NCBI GenBank assembly: GCA_043758105.1
Contig: JAYVOF010000216.1
Span: forward strand, 1 to 48,055
Source of the DNA: JANPPS01 sp043758105
GTDB taxonomy: Bacteria; Pseudomonadota; Alphaproteobacteria; Acetobacterales; Acetobacteraceae
Reading direction: 5' to 3'
DNA: 48,055 nucleotides
Part shown: piece by piece, positions 23,615-31,531 of the stretch
How positions within the stretch are numbered: position 1 is the first letter of the stretch
How the letters are laid out: each line of letters opens with the position of its first letter
The notes under the pieces: model-generated
Databases searched by the model: none
What the model was told of the DNA's origin: nothing
What the model saw: only the letters and a program-made list of their open reading frames with translations
Program-made: the position numbers and the translations under genes

Positions 23615-24574
23615 CTAGGGGTCCCGCGCCAGAAGTATATCTGCATTGTGCGTGGCGCGCACCGCGGAGCCTGCGGGGGCGGCTTGGCCCAAGACCCAGC
23701 CCTCCCAGCGTTGGATCCACGGGTCGGGCGGCGCACAATCCGGGCGGCGTCCATGCAGGACGTTTTGCACGCAGAGCAGGCCGAGGACGCAGTCGAGCCG
23801 GTCCTCGCCAGCGGCGTCCGCGCCGAATCCAGTCGTCATGAGGGCCTCGAACGCGGGGGCGGTGCGGAGGCCGAGGCCCGCGATCACGGCACGAAGGGCA
23901 GGGGCGAGGGCGATCCGGTCGGCATGGCGGCGCTTACTCCCGGCCATCCGCAGACCGAGTTGCCGCATGGCCTCCGCCGGGTAGGTTTCGGCGATAACGA
24001 TTTGGCTGCCGGTCAGAAGCGGGAGGAAGGGTCCGTCGAACGGCCACAGCGCGGGCGGGTCGGTATGGAGCGCTGGGATCAGAAGGTCGCGCCAAGCCGC
24101 GATGGCGGCTTTACCCGTCTGATTCGCACCCAATGTCCAGAACAGGGGCGCACCGGCCGGCCGGTCCAACGTTTTACGGTCGCAGGCCCGCGAGAGATCG
24201 CTGGCACCGGCAAGGCCGAGGGCAAAGGCGTGGGACGCGCGCGTCATGCCGGCGCGTCCCCGCCGGGGGTAGAACGGACGGTCGGGGCCGATCTCGTGCA
24301 GCTCGTCCGCGACATCCAACACGGTGGGAGGCAGGGTGCGGAGGAAGCCGGGGAAGCCGTCGCCGCGGGCATGGCGCTGCACGTAGGCCCGGGGGAGGCC
24401 CAGCGGGAAATCGACGCCCAACGCGACAGGGCGGCCATCCGCCTCGTGTTTCAGCCGGTGCAGCAGGGTCGCGACCGTCCCCACTTTTTCCACGCGGAGC
24501 CCGTCATGCCCGGCGATGCACATCCAGCGTTTGTGGGGGTCGATGCTCCAATCGGCGTGGACGGCTAGGGGCAT
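23615..24574 (-). CDS. DUF429-like protein (predicted RNase H-fold)
   Basis: The 319-residue protein begins HADWSIDPHKRWMCIAG, contains GVDFPLGLPRAYV, VIAETYPAEAMRQLGL and EDRLDCVLGLLCVQ. These acidic positions on successive strands match the DUF429/COG2410 group, which has been predicted to be an RNase H-like nuclease superfamily with no proven activity. There is no signal peptide. It lies immediately upstream of the FAH-family gene in the same direction and is divergent from a binding-protein gene. I assign the family with moderate confidence and no function. Confidence 0.5.
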   Translation of the reverse strand: MPLAVHADWSIDPHKRWMCIAGHDGLRVEKVGTVATLLHRLKHEADGRPVALGVDFPLGLPRAYVQRHARGDGFPGFLRTLPPTVLDVADELHEIGPDRPFYPRRGRAGMTRASHAFALGLAGASDLSRACDRKTLDRPAGAPLFWTLGANQTGKAAIAAWRDLLIPALHTDPPALWPFDGPFLPLLTGSQIVIAETYPAEAMRQLGLRMAGSKRRHADRIALAPALRAVIAGLGLRTAPAFEALMTTGFGADAAGEDRLDCVLGLLCVQNVLHGRRPDCAPPDPWIQRWEGWVLGQAAPAGSAVRATHNADILLARDP

Positions 24575-24678
24575 GGGCTGGGCATGAGGGCCGGGTCACC
24601 AAATTTCACGCGACACCTGGGCTATACGGCGACCACACGACGGCTGTCATCCCCCGGCACAAGCACACCCAACCACGT

Positions 24679-24710
24679 CGGGCGGGCTTTCGGCTTGGCA
24701 CGCCCGCCCG
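24679..24710. promoter_or_regulatory. GC-rich inverted repeat in the leader of a binding-protein gene
   Basis: CGGGCGGGC and GCCCGCCCG (9 bp, perfect) flank 14 bases and end 19 bases before the ATG at 24730. A second small palindrome, TGGCATTGCCA, follows at 24716-24726 and touches the start codon. Together they could form a 5' hairpin limiting translation or serve as an operator. Confidence 0.4.
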
Positions 24711-24729
24711 CTCCTGGCATTGCCAATGC

Positions 24730-25860
24730 ATGCGCACCCTCCTCGCCCTGCTGCTGATGACCCTCCCGGCCCACGCCGACATCACCATCGGCGCGATCCT
24801 GTCGCTGACCGGGCCCTCCGCCGGCCTCGGCATTCCCGAGCGCAACACCATCGACCTGCTCCCGCACGAGATCGCCGGGCAGGCGGTGCGCGTCGTCACG
24901 CTCGATGACGCCAGCGACCCGGCGACCGCATTGCTCGCCGCCCGCAAGTTGATCGAGGAGGAGCACGTGGACGCCATCCTCGGCCCCAGCAACACCCCCA
25001 ACTCGCTGGCGCTGCTGACCGCGATCGGTGAGGCGGGCGTGCCGATGATCAGCCTGTCCGGCTCCAGCGCCGTGATCGCCCCCATGGACGCCAACCGGGC
25101 TTGGGCGTTCAAGCTCATTCCCGGCGAGCGTGTCGCCACCGTGCAGATCGTGGACCGCATGGTTGCCCTGGGCCAGCACACGCTGGGCCAGATCGGCTTC
25201 GCCACCGCATTGGGCGACGGCTACATCACGGCGCTGACGGCCCAAGCCGCCGAGCGCGGGATCCAGACCGTGGCGGAGCTGCGCTACAATCCCGGGGACG
25301 CCAGCGTGACCCCGCAAGTCCTGCGCCTGATTCAGGCTCATCCGGACGCCGTGTTCGTGGCCGCCAGTGCCACGCCCGCAACCACCCCGATCCTAGAATT
25401 GCGCGCCCGCGGCTACACCGGGCCGATCTACACCGTGATGGGCATCGCCGGGCCCGACGCGCTGCGGATCGGCGGCCGCGCGCTGGACGGCGTGATGTTC
25501 AGCAGCGTGCCCGTCCTGGTGGCCGAGCAATTGCCGGACGCCAACCCGGTCAAGGCGCCCGCGCTGGCGTTCATCCACGCCTATGAGGGCCGGTATGGCC
25601 CCGGCAGCCGTAGCCTGTTCGGCGCGACGCTGTGGGATGGCTGGCTCCTGATCGCCGCCGCCGTGCCGGACGCGCTCCACGCCGGCCCACCCGGCACCGC
25701 CGCCTTCCGCGCGGCGCTCCGCGACGGCATGGAGCGCACCCGGGCCCTCCCCGGGGCGGAGGCGGTATTCACCCTCTCCCCCGCCGACCACAGCGGCGCG
25801 CAAGCCGACAGCCAGGTCATGGTGGAAATCCAAGATGGCACGTATCGTCTGCTCAAATGA
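24730..25860 (+). CDS. Stand-alone ABC substrate-binding protein (Liv/HAAT type)
   Basis: The 376-residue precursor has a short Sec signal peptide (MRTLLALLLMTLPAHA) and a type I periplasmic binding fold: DITIGAILSLTGPSAGLG, IGFATALGDGYI, and RSLFGATLWDGWLLI. No permease or ATPase gene is adjacent, so it either uses the Liv-type importer at 11072-14315 or another system. The next gene, an alpha/beta hydrolase, overlaps its stop by 4 bases (ATGA), which links binding protein and hydrolase in one transcript; the ligand might be an ester or an amide processed by that hydrolase. No clear ribosome site is seen before ATG 24730. Confidence 0.85.
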   Translation: MRTLLALLLMTLPAHADITIGAILSLTGPSAGLGIPERNTIDLLPHEIAGQAVRVVTLDDASDPATALLAARKLIEEEHVDAILGPSNTPNSLALLTAIGEAGVPMISLSGSSAVIAPMDANRAWAFKLIPGERVATVQIVDRMVALGQHTLGQIGFATALGDGYITALTAQAAERGIQTVAELRYNPGDASVTPQVLRLIQAHPDAVFVAASATPATTPILELRARGYTGPIYTVMGIAGPDALRIGGRALDGVMFSSVPVLVAEQLPDANPVKAPALAFIHAYEGRYGPGSRSLFGATLWDGWLLIAAAVPDALHAGPPGTAAFRAALRDGMERTRALPGAEAVFTLSPADHSGAQADSQVMVEIQDGTYRLLK

Positions 25861-26717
25861 CCGAACGATACATCGCCATCGCCGAACCCCGGCACCAGCT
25901 GACGCAACAGGAAACCGAGCAGGTCCCGACCCAGGGCGGCATTACCTACCGTGAAATGGGCCCAGCGGACGGCGTGCCGATCCTGTTCCTGCACGGCCTC
26001 GGCGGCGGTGCCCGGCAGTTCACGCCGCAGCTCGATTATTTCGGGGCGGCCGGATATCGTGCGCTGGCGTGGGACATGCCGGGCTATGGCGGCTCGGCCC
26101 CGCTGCCGCTCGTGACCATGGACGCGCTGGCCGCGGCGGCGCTGGCGTTTATGGCGGCGCTGGCGTTGGCCCGGCCCGTGCTGGTCGGCCACAGCCTGGG
26201 TGGCATGGTGCTGCTGACGCTGCTGGCCCACGCCCCCCACGCCGCGCGCGCCGCGGTGCTATCGCAAACCAGCGCTGCATTCGGCGGACGGGACCCGGCG
26301 TGGGCCACCCAGTTCGTCCACTCCCGCCTCGCCCCGCTCGACGCCGGGCACAATTTGGCCGAGCTCGCCCCCGGCATGGTGGCCTCGATGGTGGGCGCGG
26401 GCGCCGACCCCTCCGGCCTGGCGCTGGCGGCGGATGTGATGGGCCACACCCCCGCCAGCACCTACCGCGACAGCCTGCACGCCATGCCGGGCTTCGATCA
26501 GCGTGCATCGCTGGCCCGGATCGCGGTGCCGACCCTGGTGCTGGCGGGCACCCTGGACCGGAGCGCACCGCCCGCCGGCATGCAGCGGATGGCGGCTGCG
26601 ATCCCTGGGGCCCGGTATGCCGAGATGCCCGGCACGGGTCATCTGGCGCATTTGGAAAATGCGGATGAATTTAATCGGCTGGTCGAAGGTTTTGTGACAT
26701 CGAGGGTTGTGGGCTGA
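25857..26717 (+). CDS. Alpha/beta hydrolase
   Basis: The 286-residue protein is a complete alpha/beta-hydrolase fold enzyme with oxyanion-hole segment FLHGLGGGARQF, nucleophile S113 in GHSLGGM, acid D234 in LVLAGTLDRS and base H262 in GTGHLAHLE. There is no signal peptide, so it acts in the cytosol. Its ATG lies in the stop codon of the upstream binding-protein gene, so the two are translationally coupled. Related enzymes include 3-oxoadipate enol-lactonase (PcaD) and other esterases/lactonases; the substrate cannot be fixed from sequence. Confidence 0.9.
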   Translation: MTERYIAIAEPRHQLTQQETEQVPTQGGITYREMGPADGVPILFLHGLGGGARQFTPQLDYFGAAGYRALAWDMPGYGGSAPLPLVTMDALAAAALAFMAALALARPVLVGHSLGGMVLLTLLAHAPHAARAAVLSQTSAAFGGRDPAWATQFVHSRLAPLDAGHNLAELAPGMVASMVGAGADPSGLALAADVMGHTPASTYRDSLHAMPGFDQRASLARIAVPTLVLAGTLDRSAPPAGMQRMAAAIPGARYAEMPGTGHLAHLENADEFNRLVEGFVTSRVVG

Positions 26718-26739
26718 CGATCGCGTGATCGACGCTCAG

Positions 26740-26760
26740 GGTTTGTAGGTGACACAAACC
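26740..26760. promoter_or_regulatory. Inverted repeat at the left edge of the accessory island
   Basis: GGTTTGT and ACAAACC form a perfect 7-bp inverted repeat around AGGTGAC. It lies 23 bases past the hydrolase stop and 83 bases before the 20-codon leader ORF, so it could be an operator for the island or a weak transcript end. Confidence 0.35.
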
Positions 26761-26842
26761 AACCCACTCCCGGTCTGCACCGCGCCGGGGGGTGCGCATT
26801 GTTACCGACTGTCCTAATGTTCCCGATTTCAGGAGCACTAAA

Positions 26843-26905
26843 ATGACGTATAAAATCAGAGAAAATGTAAAGATTCTTCGAAAAAGAGGAGGTCAACGGA
26901 GTTGA
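26843..26905 (+). CDS. Short leader ORF (20 codons) ahead of the exported unknown protein
   Basis: ATG 26843 is preceded by AGGAG with 7-base spacing, a strong ribosome site for this window. It encodes a basic 20-residue peptide beginning MTYKIRENVKILRK. Its TGA overlaps the TTG start of the next gene (TTGA), so ribosomes ending here could re-initiate on the larger gene. This looks like a leader or coupling peptide. No conservation evidence is available, and coding status is inferred from the ribosome site and the overlap. Confidence 0.4.
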   Translation: MTYKIRENVKILRKRGGQRS

Positions 26906-27696
26906 ACGTCCCTCCGGTCATAGAAGTCTCTTCCCCTACAGCCACCTCGCACGGCATTCCTACGTGTATAGAGCAAAACCACTTCCGCCCACCGACCACA
27001 GCTCGAATTTCCAGGCGGCAATATGCGGTCCTCGTTAGCGCCGCAGTTCTGCTGACGTGCCGGAAAACACTAGGACAGGGTGTGCAGCAATCTTCGGATA
27101 CCATCGAACCACAGTTTATAGACTTCTCGAGTGCGACATCACCCGTCAGGGCGGTAATAAACGGCACGCGTTTGAGTATTCCGCGCAACTACGTTGAAGT
27201 AGCGATTGTGCAAAAGAGGTCGCCGGACACCCCGGCCAGCGAACGGCAGATTGGATGGCTGCGCCTCGTAACGTTTTTTCCAAGCTTCAGCGGGATGACG
27301 CCCGATCTGATCAAAACCGTGAAGGCCTCATCCTCGACAAGGTATCCTGATCTTATCAGGATCAACATTTTGCCGAACGACGATGTGTGGTCGCAGGGCC
27401 TAAGGAAAACAAGACAAGTTCAGTCTCAAGAAGCGTCGTTGCCCACTGACTACGGACTCCTAAGCGTTCAGCAAGGAGAGGGCGACCTATTCCGGCCCGT
27501 TATGACTGAAGACGGTGAGCCTATTGCCATTGACCGCAACCGGGCTTCCGGCGGCAGCGGCTTTTGCACGGTGGACCTTTTCAGGTGGCCGCATATGAGT
27601 GTCGAATACGAATATAACGGCGCGCTACTCGACCGCTGGAAAGAGGTCGACGACGGCGTCAGCCGCTTGGTTAACTCGTTTTTGGAGCACCGCTGA
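26902..27696 (+). CDS. Exported protein of unknown function with Tat-like signal
   Basis: I do not recognise the 264-residue product. It starts with TTG at 26902, with AGGAGG 9 bases upstream; no in-frame ATG occurs before mid-gene. Residues about 37-60 (ISRRQYAVLVSAAVLLTC) form a twin-arginine-like signal with an unusually long 36-residue leader and a Cys at its end that could be a degenerate lipobox. The mature part is mixed alpha/beta, ending with FRWPHMSVEYEYNG and an amphipathic LLDRWKEVDDGVSRLVNSFL helix. Base composition is clearly AT-richer than that of neighbouring genes, which suggests acquisition. The overlapping leader ORF and the abutting 39-codon ORF indicate a small operon. Confidence 0.6.
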   Translation: MNVPPVIEVSSPTATSHGIPTCIEQNHFRPPTTARISRRQYAVLVSAAVLLTCRKTLGQGVQQSSDTIEPQFIDFSSATSPVRAVINGTRLSIPRNYVEVAIVQKRSPDTPASERQIGWLRLVTFFPSFSGMTPDLIKTVKASSSTRYPDLIRINILPNDDVWSQGLRKTRQVQSQEASLPTDYGLLSVQQGEGDLFRPVMTEDGEPIAIDRNRASGGSGFCTVDLFRWPHMSVEYEYNGALLDRWKEVDDGVSRLVNSFLEHR

Positions 27697-27816
27697 ATGG
27701 CTGACATACAGCTCACGCTATCGGCGGACGCACACGCCCAGGTCCTGTTATTCCGAAATGCCGGCAATTACAGCGGAGCCGATCAAGCCATTCTGACCGA
27801 CCTCAACGGGCAGTAA
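27697..27816 (+). CDS. Small ORF abutting the exported unknown gene
   Basis: ATG 27697 follows the TGA of the preceding gene without a gap, and the ORF encodes 39 residues (MADIQLTLSADAHAQVLLFR and onward, ending DLNGQ). After the TAA the same frame stays open for 28 more codons (SDRSVVPPEARNQLRWLDVA...) up to a TGA near 27903, so this may be the 5' remnant of a longer gene interrupted by a stop codon and then by the repeat at 27890. Coding status is uncertain. Confidence 0.35.
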   Translation: MADIQLTLSADAHAQVLLFRNAGNYSGADQAILTDLNGQ

Positions 27817-27889
27817 TCAGACCGGAGCGTCGTTCCGCCGGAAGCACGCAATCAATTACGCTGGCTCGACGTCGCGCTACAGGTGAACG

Positions 27890-27954
27890 GTAGGGTGGGC
27901 TGAAGCCCAGGGCTGAAGCCCATCACGACCGGGACGGCCTGAAGCCCACCCTAC
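27890..27954. repeat. Inverted repeat with GTAGGGTGGGCT ends
   Basis: GTAGGGTGGGCT (27890-27901) and AGCCCACCCTAC (27943-27954) are perfect 12-base inverted ends of a 65-base element containing two further GGCTGAAGCC-type motifs. It resembles the dispersed intergenic GTAGGGTGGG hairpins common in Proteobacteria and marks the right edge of the AT-richer island. Confidence 0.8.
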
Positions 27955-27996
27955 GATTTGCGCAAAGGTCAGACTGTGGGGCGTTTGGTCTAGCCG

Positions 27997-28833
27997 TTAA
28001 GGTCGCTCCGCGTTTCCGCGTTGCTCGAGCCAGAGCAGCGTGGCCACGCCGTCACCCGGGTTCCAGAAGGTAACCGGCGCGCCGGCCGGAACGTGCACGG
28101 CATCCAGGGTGGACAGCGCCTCCGTCCATAGATCGCAACGCGCCACGATCCGGTCGCTTACGCAAACGAACAGCCGGTCTTCGTCACAAGCGGGCACGAC
28201 ATCCCGGTTGCCGGAGGGGATGAACGTCACCCCGAGCCGCACCCGAGTGTTGGCGATCTCGCCCGGACCGGAACCGACATAACCGATCTGCCAGCGCATC
28301 GTGCCGCCTTGCCGGGCACCTGGCTGCGTCCATTGCGGTGCCTGGTCGTGCAATCGGACGATCTGGACGGGTTGATCGCTGTCGCCGGGCTGGGCCTCGT
28401 CCCGATAGACCGATACGCCGGTTCGCTCGGGAGCGTCATGCACCCAGGCCAGATGCACGTCTTCGGTTCCGACCGTTCGCACCCCATGCGGCACGCCGGC
28501 GGGGATGTACAGGCAATCCATCGGCCCGGCCCGATGCGGCACGCCGGTATGGTCGAAGCTTTCCACCTCACCTTTCAGGATAAGATAGATCTCCGTCACG
28601 CCATGGGTATGCAGCCCGGCTTGGCGATTGCCCTGCGGCATGACCATCAACCCGGCCGCGCCCCAGCCGCATTCCGCCGCGATGCCGGGGTTGAAGTTGA
28701 TGTAACCCGGCGGTCCGCCCATCCAGCTTACCAGCCAGCGCAGATAGCCGGGCTCCGTCGCCCGCTTCACCGCCCAGGACGGCTCGAGATCGGCGAAGCG
28801 GATGAGCTTTGGCGACATCATCGATGGGTTCAC
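27997..28833 (-). CDS. Bicupin-type cupin domain protein
   Basis: The 278-residue protein has a clear N-terminal cupin: HTHGVTEIYLILKGE (metal-binding His residues and Glu) followed by GPMDCLYIPAGVPHGV. The C-terminal half (GVTFIPSGNRDVVPACDE, AVHVPAGAPVTFWNPGD) looks like a second, degenerate cupin barrel lacking the His ligands. There is no signal peptide. Such proteins may be dioxygenases, isomerases or small-molecule sensors. It is divergent from a Tat-exported binding-protein gene at 28970, which may mean a shared pathway. Function not assigned further. Confidence 0.75.
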   Translation of the reverse strand: MNPSMMSPKLIRFADLEPSWAVKRATEPGYLRWLVSWMGGPPGYINFNPGIAAECGWGAAGLMVMPQGNRQAGLHTHGVTEIYLILKGEVESFDHTGVPHRAGPMDCLYIPAGVPHGVRTVGTEDVHLAWVHDAPERTGVSVYRDEAQPGDSDQPVQIVRLHDQAPQWTQPGARQGGTMRWQIGYVGSGPGEIANTRVRLGVTFIPSGNRDVVPACDEDRLFVCVSDRIVARCDLWTEALSTLDAVHVPAGAPVTFWNPGDGVATLLWLEQRGNAERP

Positions 28834-28865
28834 TTTTCCGTTGTTAATTCTGGCGGGTCGATTAG

Positions 28866-28881
28866 GCTACCGTCGGGTAGC
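28866..28881. promoter_or_regulatory. Small hairpin in the cupin/binding-protein divergent gap
   Basis: GCTACC-GTCG-GGTAGC is a perfect 6-bp stem with a 4-base loop, 32 bases upstream of the cupin start codon and about 90 bases upstream of the divergent gene. It may be an operator half-site pair; no regulator is known. Confidence 0.3.
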
Positions 28882-28911
28882 TTAACTAGACCAGCTGCCG
28901 TAATCAACGAC

Positions 28912-28946
28912 TCGTCATTGCGAGACACCGCTTGGTGGCGAAGCAA
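28912..28946. repeat. CGTCATTGCGAG-type repeat, partial copy
   Basis: A stretch beginning CGTCATTGCGAG and running through CCGCTTGGTGGCGAAGCAA matches, in the opposite orientation, the right arm of the element at 34067-34105. It is half of a dispersed intergenic element and lies just before the ribosome site of the gene starting at 28970. Confidence 0.65.
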
Positions 28947-28969
28947 CGACGTAATGGGGGACACGAAAA

Positions 28970-30199
28970 ATGATGCCGGCATCGAGGCGAGGGTTCCTAA
29001 GCACAGCCGCTGCCGCCGTATCGGCGGGCGTGTTCATCCGCCCCGCCCGTGCCGCCGAGCCGGTGCGGATCGGCGTGATCGCCGATCTGAACGGGCCGAG
29101 TTCCGGCGATACCGGGATGGCGGCCATCCACTCGGCGCAGCTCGCCGTGCAAGATTTCGGCGGTAAGGTGCTGGGCCGGGACGTCGAAATCCTGTTCGCC
29201 GACGATCAGGGTAAGCCCGATGTCGGCCTGTCGGTCGTGCGCAATTGGCTCGACCAGCAGGGCGCCGCCACGGTGATCGGCAACACCATCTCGTCGGAGG
29301 GGATCGGCCTCAAGGGCCTGTGCGAGGACCGGAAGCGCCCCTTCCTCGTCGGCACCTCGGCCAGTTCGGCGTTCACGCAGGAGCAATGTTCGCCGTTCAC
29401 GGTGGTGTTCGGCGTCAACACCTACTCGATGCCCAAGGGCGTCGTGTCAGCGTTGCTCGCCAAGGGCTTGGACACCTGGTTCTTCATCACCGCCGACTAC
29501 GCGTTCGGCCATACGCTGGAGGCGGACTCGTCCGAGTTCGTCCGCGCCGGCGGGGGCAAGATCCTGGGCTCCGTCAAAAGCCCGCAGGCGACGGCGGATT
29601 ATTCGAGCTTCCTGCTGCAGGCGCAGGCCTCCGGCGCCAAGGTCATCGGCCTGGCCGTGCAGGGCTTCGACTTCGAGAACCTGGTCAAACAGGCGAGTGA
29701 GTTCGGCTTCGGACGCAAGGGCCAGCAGACCCTGGCCGGGTTGTTCGTGCTGGAAAACCAGGTGTCCGGCGCCGGGCTCGAAAACGCGGGCGGGATGGTC
29801 GCGTCCGGCGCATTCTATTGGGACATGAACGACGCGACCCGAACCTACGCGCGGCGCCTTATGGAGCGGACGGGCGGCGTGCCGCCGAACGGGGTGCAGG
29901 TCGCCCCGTATAGCGCGGCGCTGCACTTCCTGCGCGGGGTGGAGGCGGCCGGAACCACGAACGGGCCCGAGGTGGTGGCGGCGATGAAGCGGCTGCGGAT
30001 CAACGATTTTTGGAGCAAGGACGTCGAAATCCGAGAGGATGGGCAGGCACTGCGTCCGATGTATCTGTTCCGGGTCAAAACTCCGGCGGAATCGCGCTCG
30101 AAATACGACGTCTATACGCTCGCCGGCGAGGTCCCGGCCGAGCAGGCCTGGCGTCCGCTCACGGAGAGCGGCTGCCCGTTCATCCGCAAGCGGGGATGA
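28970..30199 (+). CDS. ABC substrate-binding protein with Tat signal
   Basis: The 409-residue precursor has a twin-arginine signal (SRRGFLSTAAAAVSAGVF, ending RPARA) and a type I periplasmic binding fold: EPVRIGVIADLNGPSSGD, GGKVLGRDVEILFADDQGKP, WFFITADYAFGHTLE. This variant, with ADYAFG and the conserved MPKGVVSALL, is the urea/short-chain-amide or aromatic-acid binding-protein type in the branched-chain superfamily. No permease or ATPase genes are adjacent, so transport partners must be elsewhere. Tat export implies it folds before secretion. It is divergent from the cupin gene. Confidence 0.85.
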   Translation: MMPASRRGFLSTAAAAVSAGVFIRPARAAEPVRIGVIADLNGPSSGDTGMAAIHSAQLAVQDFGGKVLGRDVEILFADDQGKPDVGLSVVRNWLDQQGAATVIGNTISSEGIGLKGLCEDRKRPFLVGTSASSAFTQEQCSPFTVVFGVNTYSMPKGVVSALLAKGLDTWFFITADYAFGHTLEADSSEFVRAGGGKILGSVKSPQATADYSSFLLQAQASGAKVIGLAVQGFDFENLVKQASEFGFGRKGQQTLAGLFVLENQVSGAGLENAGGMVASGAFYWDMNDATRTYARRLMERTGGVPPNGVQVAPYSAALHFLRGVEAAGTTNGPEVVAAMKRLRINDFWSKDVEIREDGQALRPMYLFRVKTPAESRSKYDVYTLAGEVPAEQAWRPLTESGCPFIRKRG

Positions 30200-30235
30200 T
30201 GGCCGGGAGAGTTTTTGGTGGCCGAGATGGCACCC

Positions 30236-31435
30236 TCACACCCGCTCGATCAGCGCCGCGATGCCCTGGCCGACACCGATGCACATCGTCACCACGGCCC
30301 GGCGCGCACCGCTCCGCTCCAGCGCATGCACCGCCGTCATGGCGAGCCGGGCACCGGAGGCGCCGAGCGGGTGGCCCAACGCGATCGCGCCGCCATGCGG
30401 GTTCACCCGGGGGTCGTCGTCCTCCACGCCCAATTGGCGCAGCACCGCGAGCGCCTGGGCAGCGAACGCCTCGTTCAACTCGATCACATCGATGTCCGCC
30501 ATGGTGAGTCCGGCCTGCGCCAATAGCTTCTGCACCGCCGGCACCGGGCCGATGCCCATGATGCGCGGCGGCACGCCGGCGGTGGCCATGCCGACCACGC
30601 GGGCGCGGGGCGTGAGGCCATGGCGCCGGGCGGCCTCTGCGCTGGCCAGGATCATCATGGCCGCCCCGTCATTCACGCCGGACGCGTTCCCAGCCGTCAC
30701 CGTGCCCGGTGTTCGGAACGGCGTCTTCAGCGCCGCCAGGGCCTCCAGCGTCGTCTCCCGCGGATGCTCGTCCCGGTCCACCACGGTGTCGCCGCGGCGG
30801 CCCTTGATGGTGACGGGCGCGATCTCGGCGGCGAAATAGCCGGCGGCCTGGGCGGCGGCGCATTTCTGCTGGCTGCGAAGCGCGAACGCATCCTGCGCCG
30901 CCCGCGTCACCTGGAACTGCTCGGCCACGTTCTCGCCGGTCTCGGGCATGCTGTCGGTGCCATACATGGTCTTCATGAGGCCGTTCACGAAGCGCCAGCC
31001 GATGGTCGTGTCATAGATTTCGGCCTGCCGCGCGAACGCCTCATTGCTCTTGGCCATCACGAACGGCGCCCGCGTCATGCTCTCCACGCCGCCGGCCAGC
31101 ATGAGCTGCGCCTCCCCCGCGCGGATCGCCCGTGCGGCGGTGCCGATCGCATCGAGGCCCGAGCCGCACAGCCGGTTCACGGTGCCGCCGGGCACGCTGG
31201 TGGGGAGACCGGCCAACAGCGTCGCCATCCGCGCCACGTTGCGGTTGTCCTCCCCGGCCTGGTTGGCGCAGCCCATGATGGTGTCGTCGAGCTGGTCCCA
31301 ATCCACGCCGGGGTTGCGGTCCTTCAACACGCGGATCGGGTGTGCCGCGAGGTCGTCGGTGCGGACGTCCTTCAACGCCCCGGCATACCGCCCGATCGGC
31401 GTGCGGACGGCGTCGCAGATGAAGGCTTCGGTCAT
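30236..31435 (-). CDS. pcaF: Acetyl-CoA acyltransferase, 3-oxoadipyl-CoA thiolase type
   Basis: The 399-residue protein is a class II thiolase with all catalytic residues: C90 in VNRLCGSGLDAIG, H355 in NPHGGAIALGHPLGASG and C385 in MCIGVGQG. Length and the N-terminus (MTEAFICDAVRTPIGRYAGALKDVRTDDL) are very close to 3-oxoadipyl-CoA thiolases (PcaF/PaaJ), which release succinyl-CoA and acetyl-CoA at the end of the beta-ketoadipate or phenylacetate route. Start 31435 was chosen over an upstream extension because the family N-terminus begins there and GGGAG lies upstream. No other pca or paa gene is in the window, so use in another CoA pathway is possible. Confidence 0.9.
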   Translation of the reverse strand: MTEAFICDAVRTPIGRYAGALKDVRTDDLAAHPIRVLKDRNPGVDWDQLDDTIMGCANQAGEDNRNVARMATLLAGLPTSVPGGTVNRLCGSGLDAIGTAARAIRAGEAQLMLAGGVESMTRAPFVMAKSNEAFARQAEIYDTTIGWRFVNGLMKTMYGTDSMPETGENVAEQFQVTRAAQDAFALRSQQKCAAAQAAGYFAAEIAPVTIKGRRGDTVVDRDEHPRETTLEALAALKTPFRTPGTVTAGNASGVNDGAAMMILASAEAARRHGLTPRARVVGMATAGVPPRIMGIGPVPAVQKLLAQAGLTMADIDVIELNEAFAAQALAVLRQLGVEDDDPRVNPHGGAIALGHPLGASGARLAMTAVHALERSGARRAVVTMCIGVGQGIAALIERV

Positions 31436-31531
31436 GGCGCATCTCCCGTTTCGGCGAAAATGGGCCAGGGTGGGTGGCTGGGCAATCCCAGGGGTGCTTG
31501 CTACGCTGCCGGTGAAGATGGAGTGACAGCC

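Noticed and set aside
24133..24729. N-terminal extension of the stand-alone binding protein
   Set aside because: The extension is antisense to the DUF429-like gene and would bury the signal peptide that starts at 24730.
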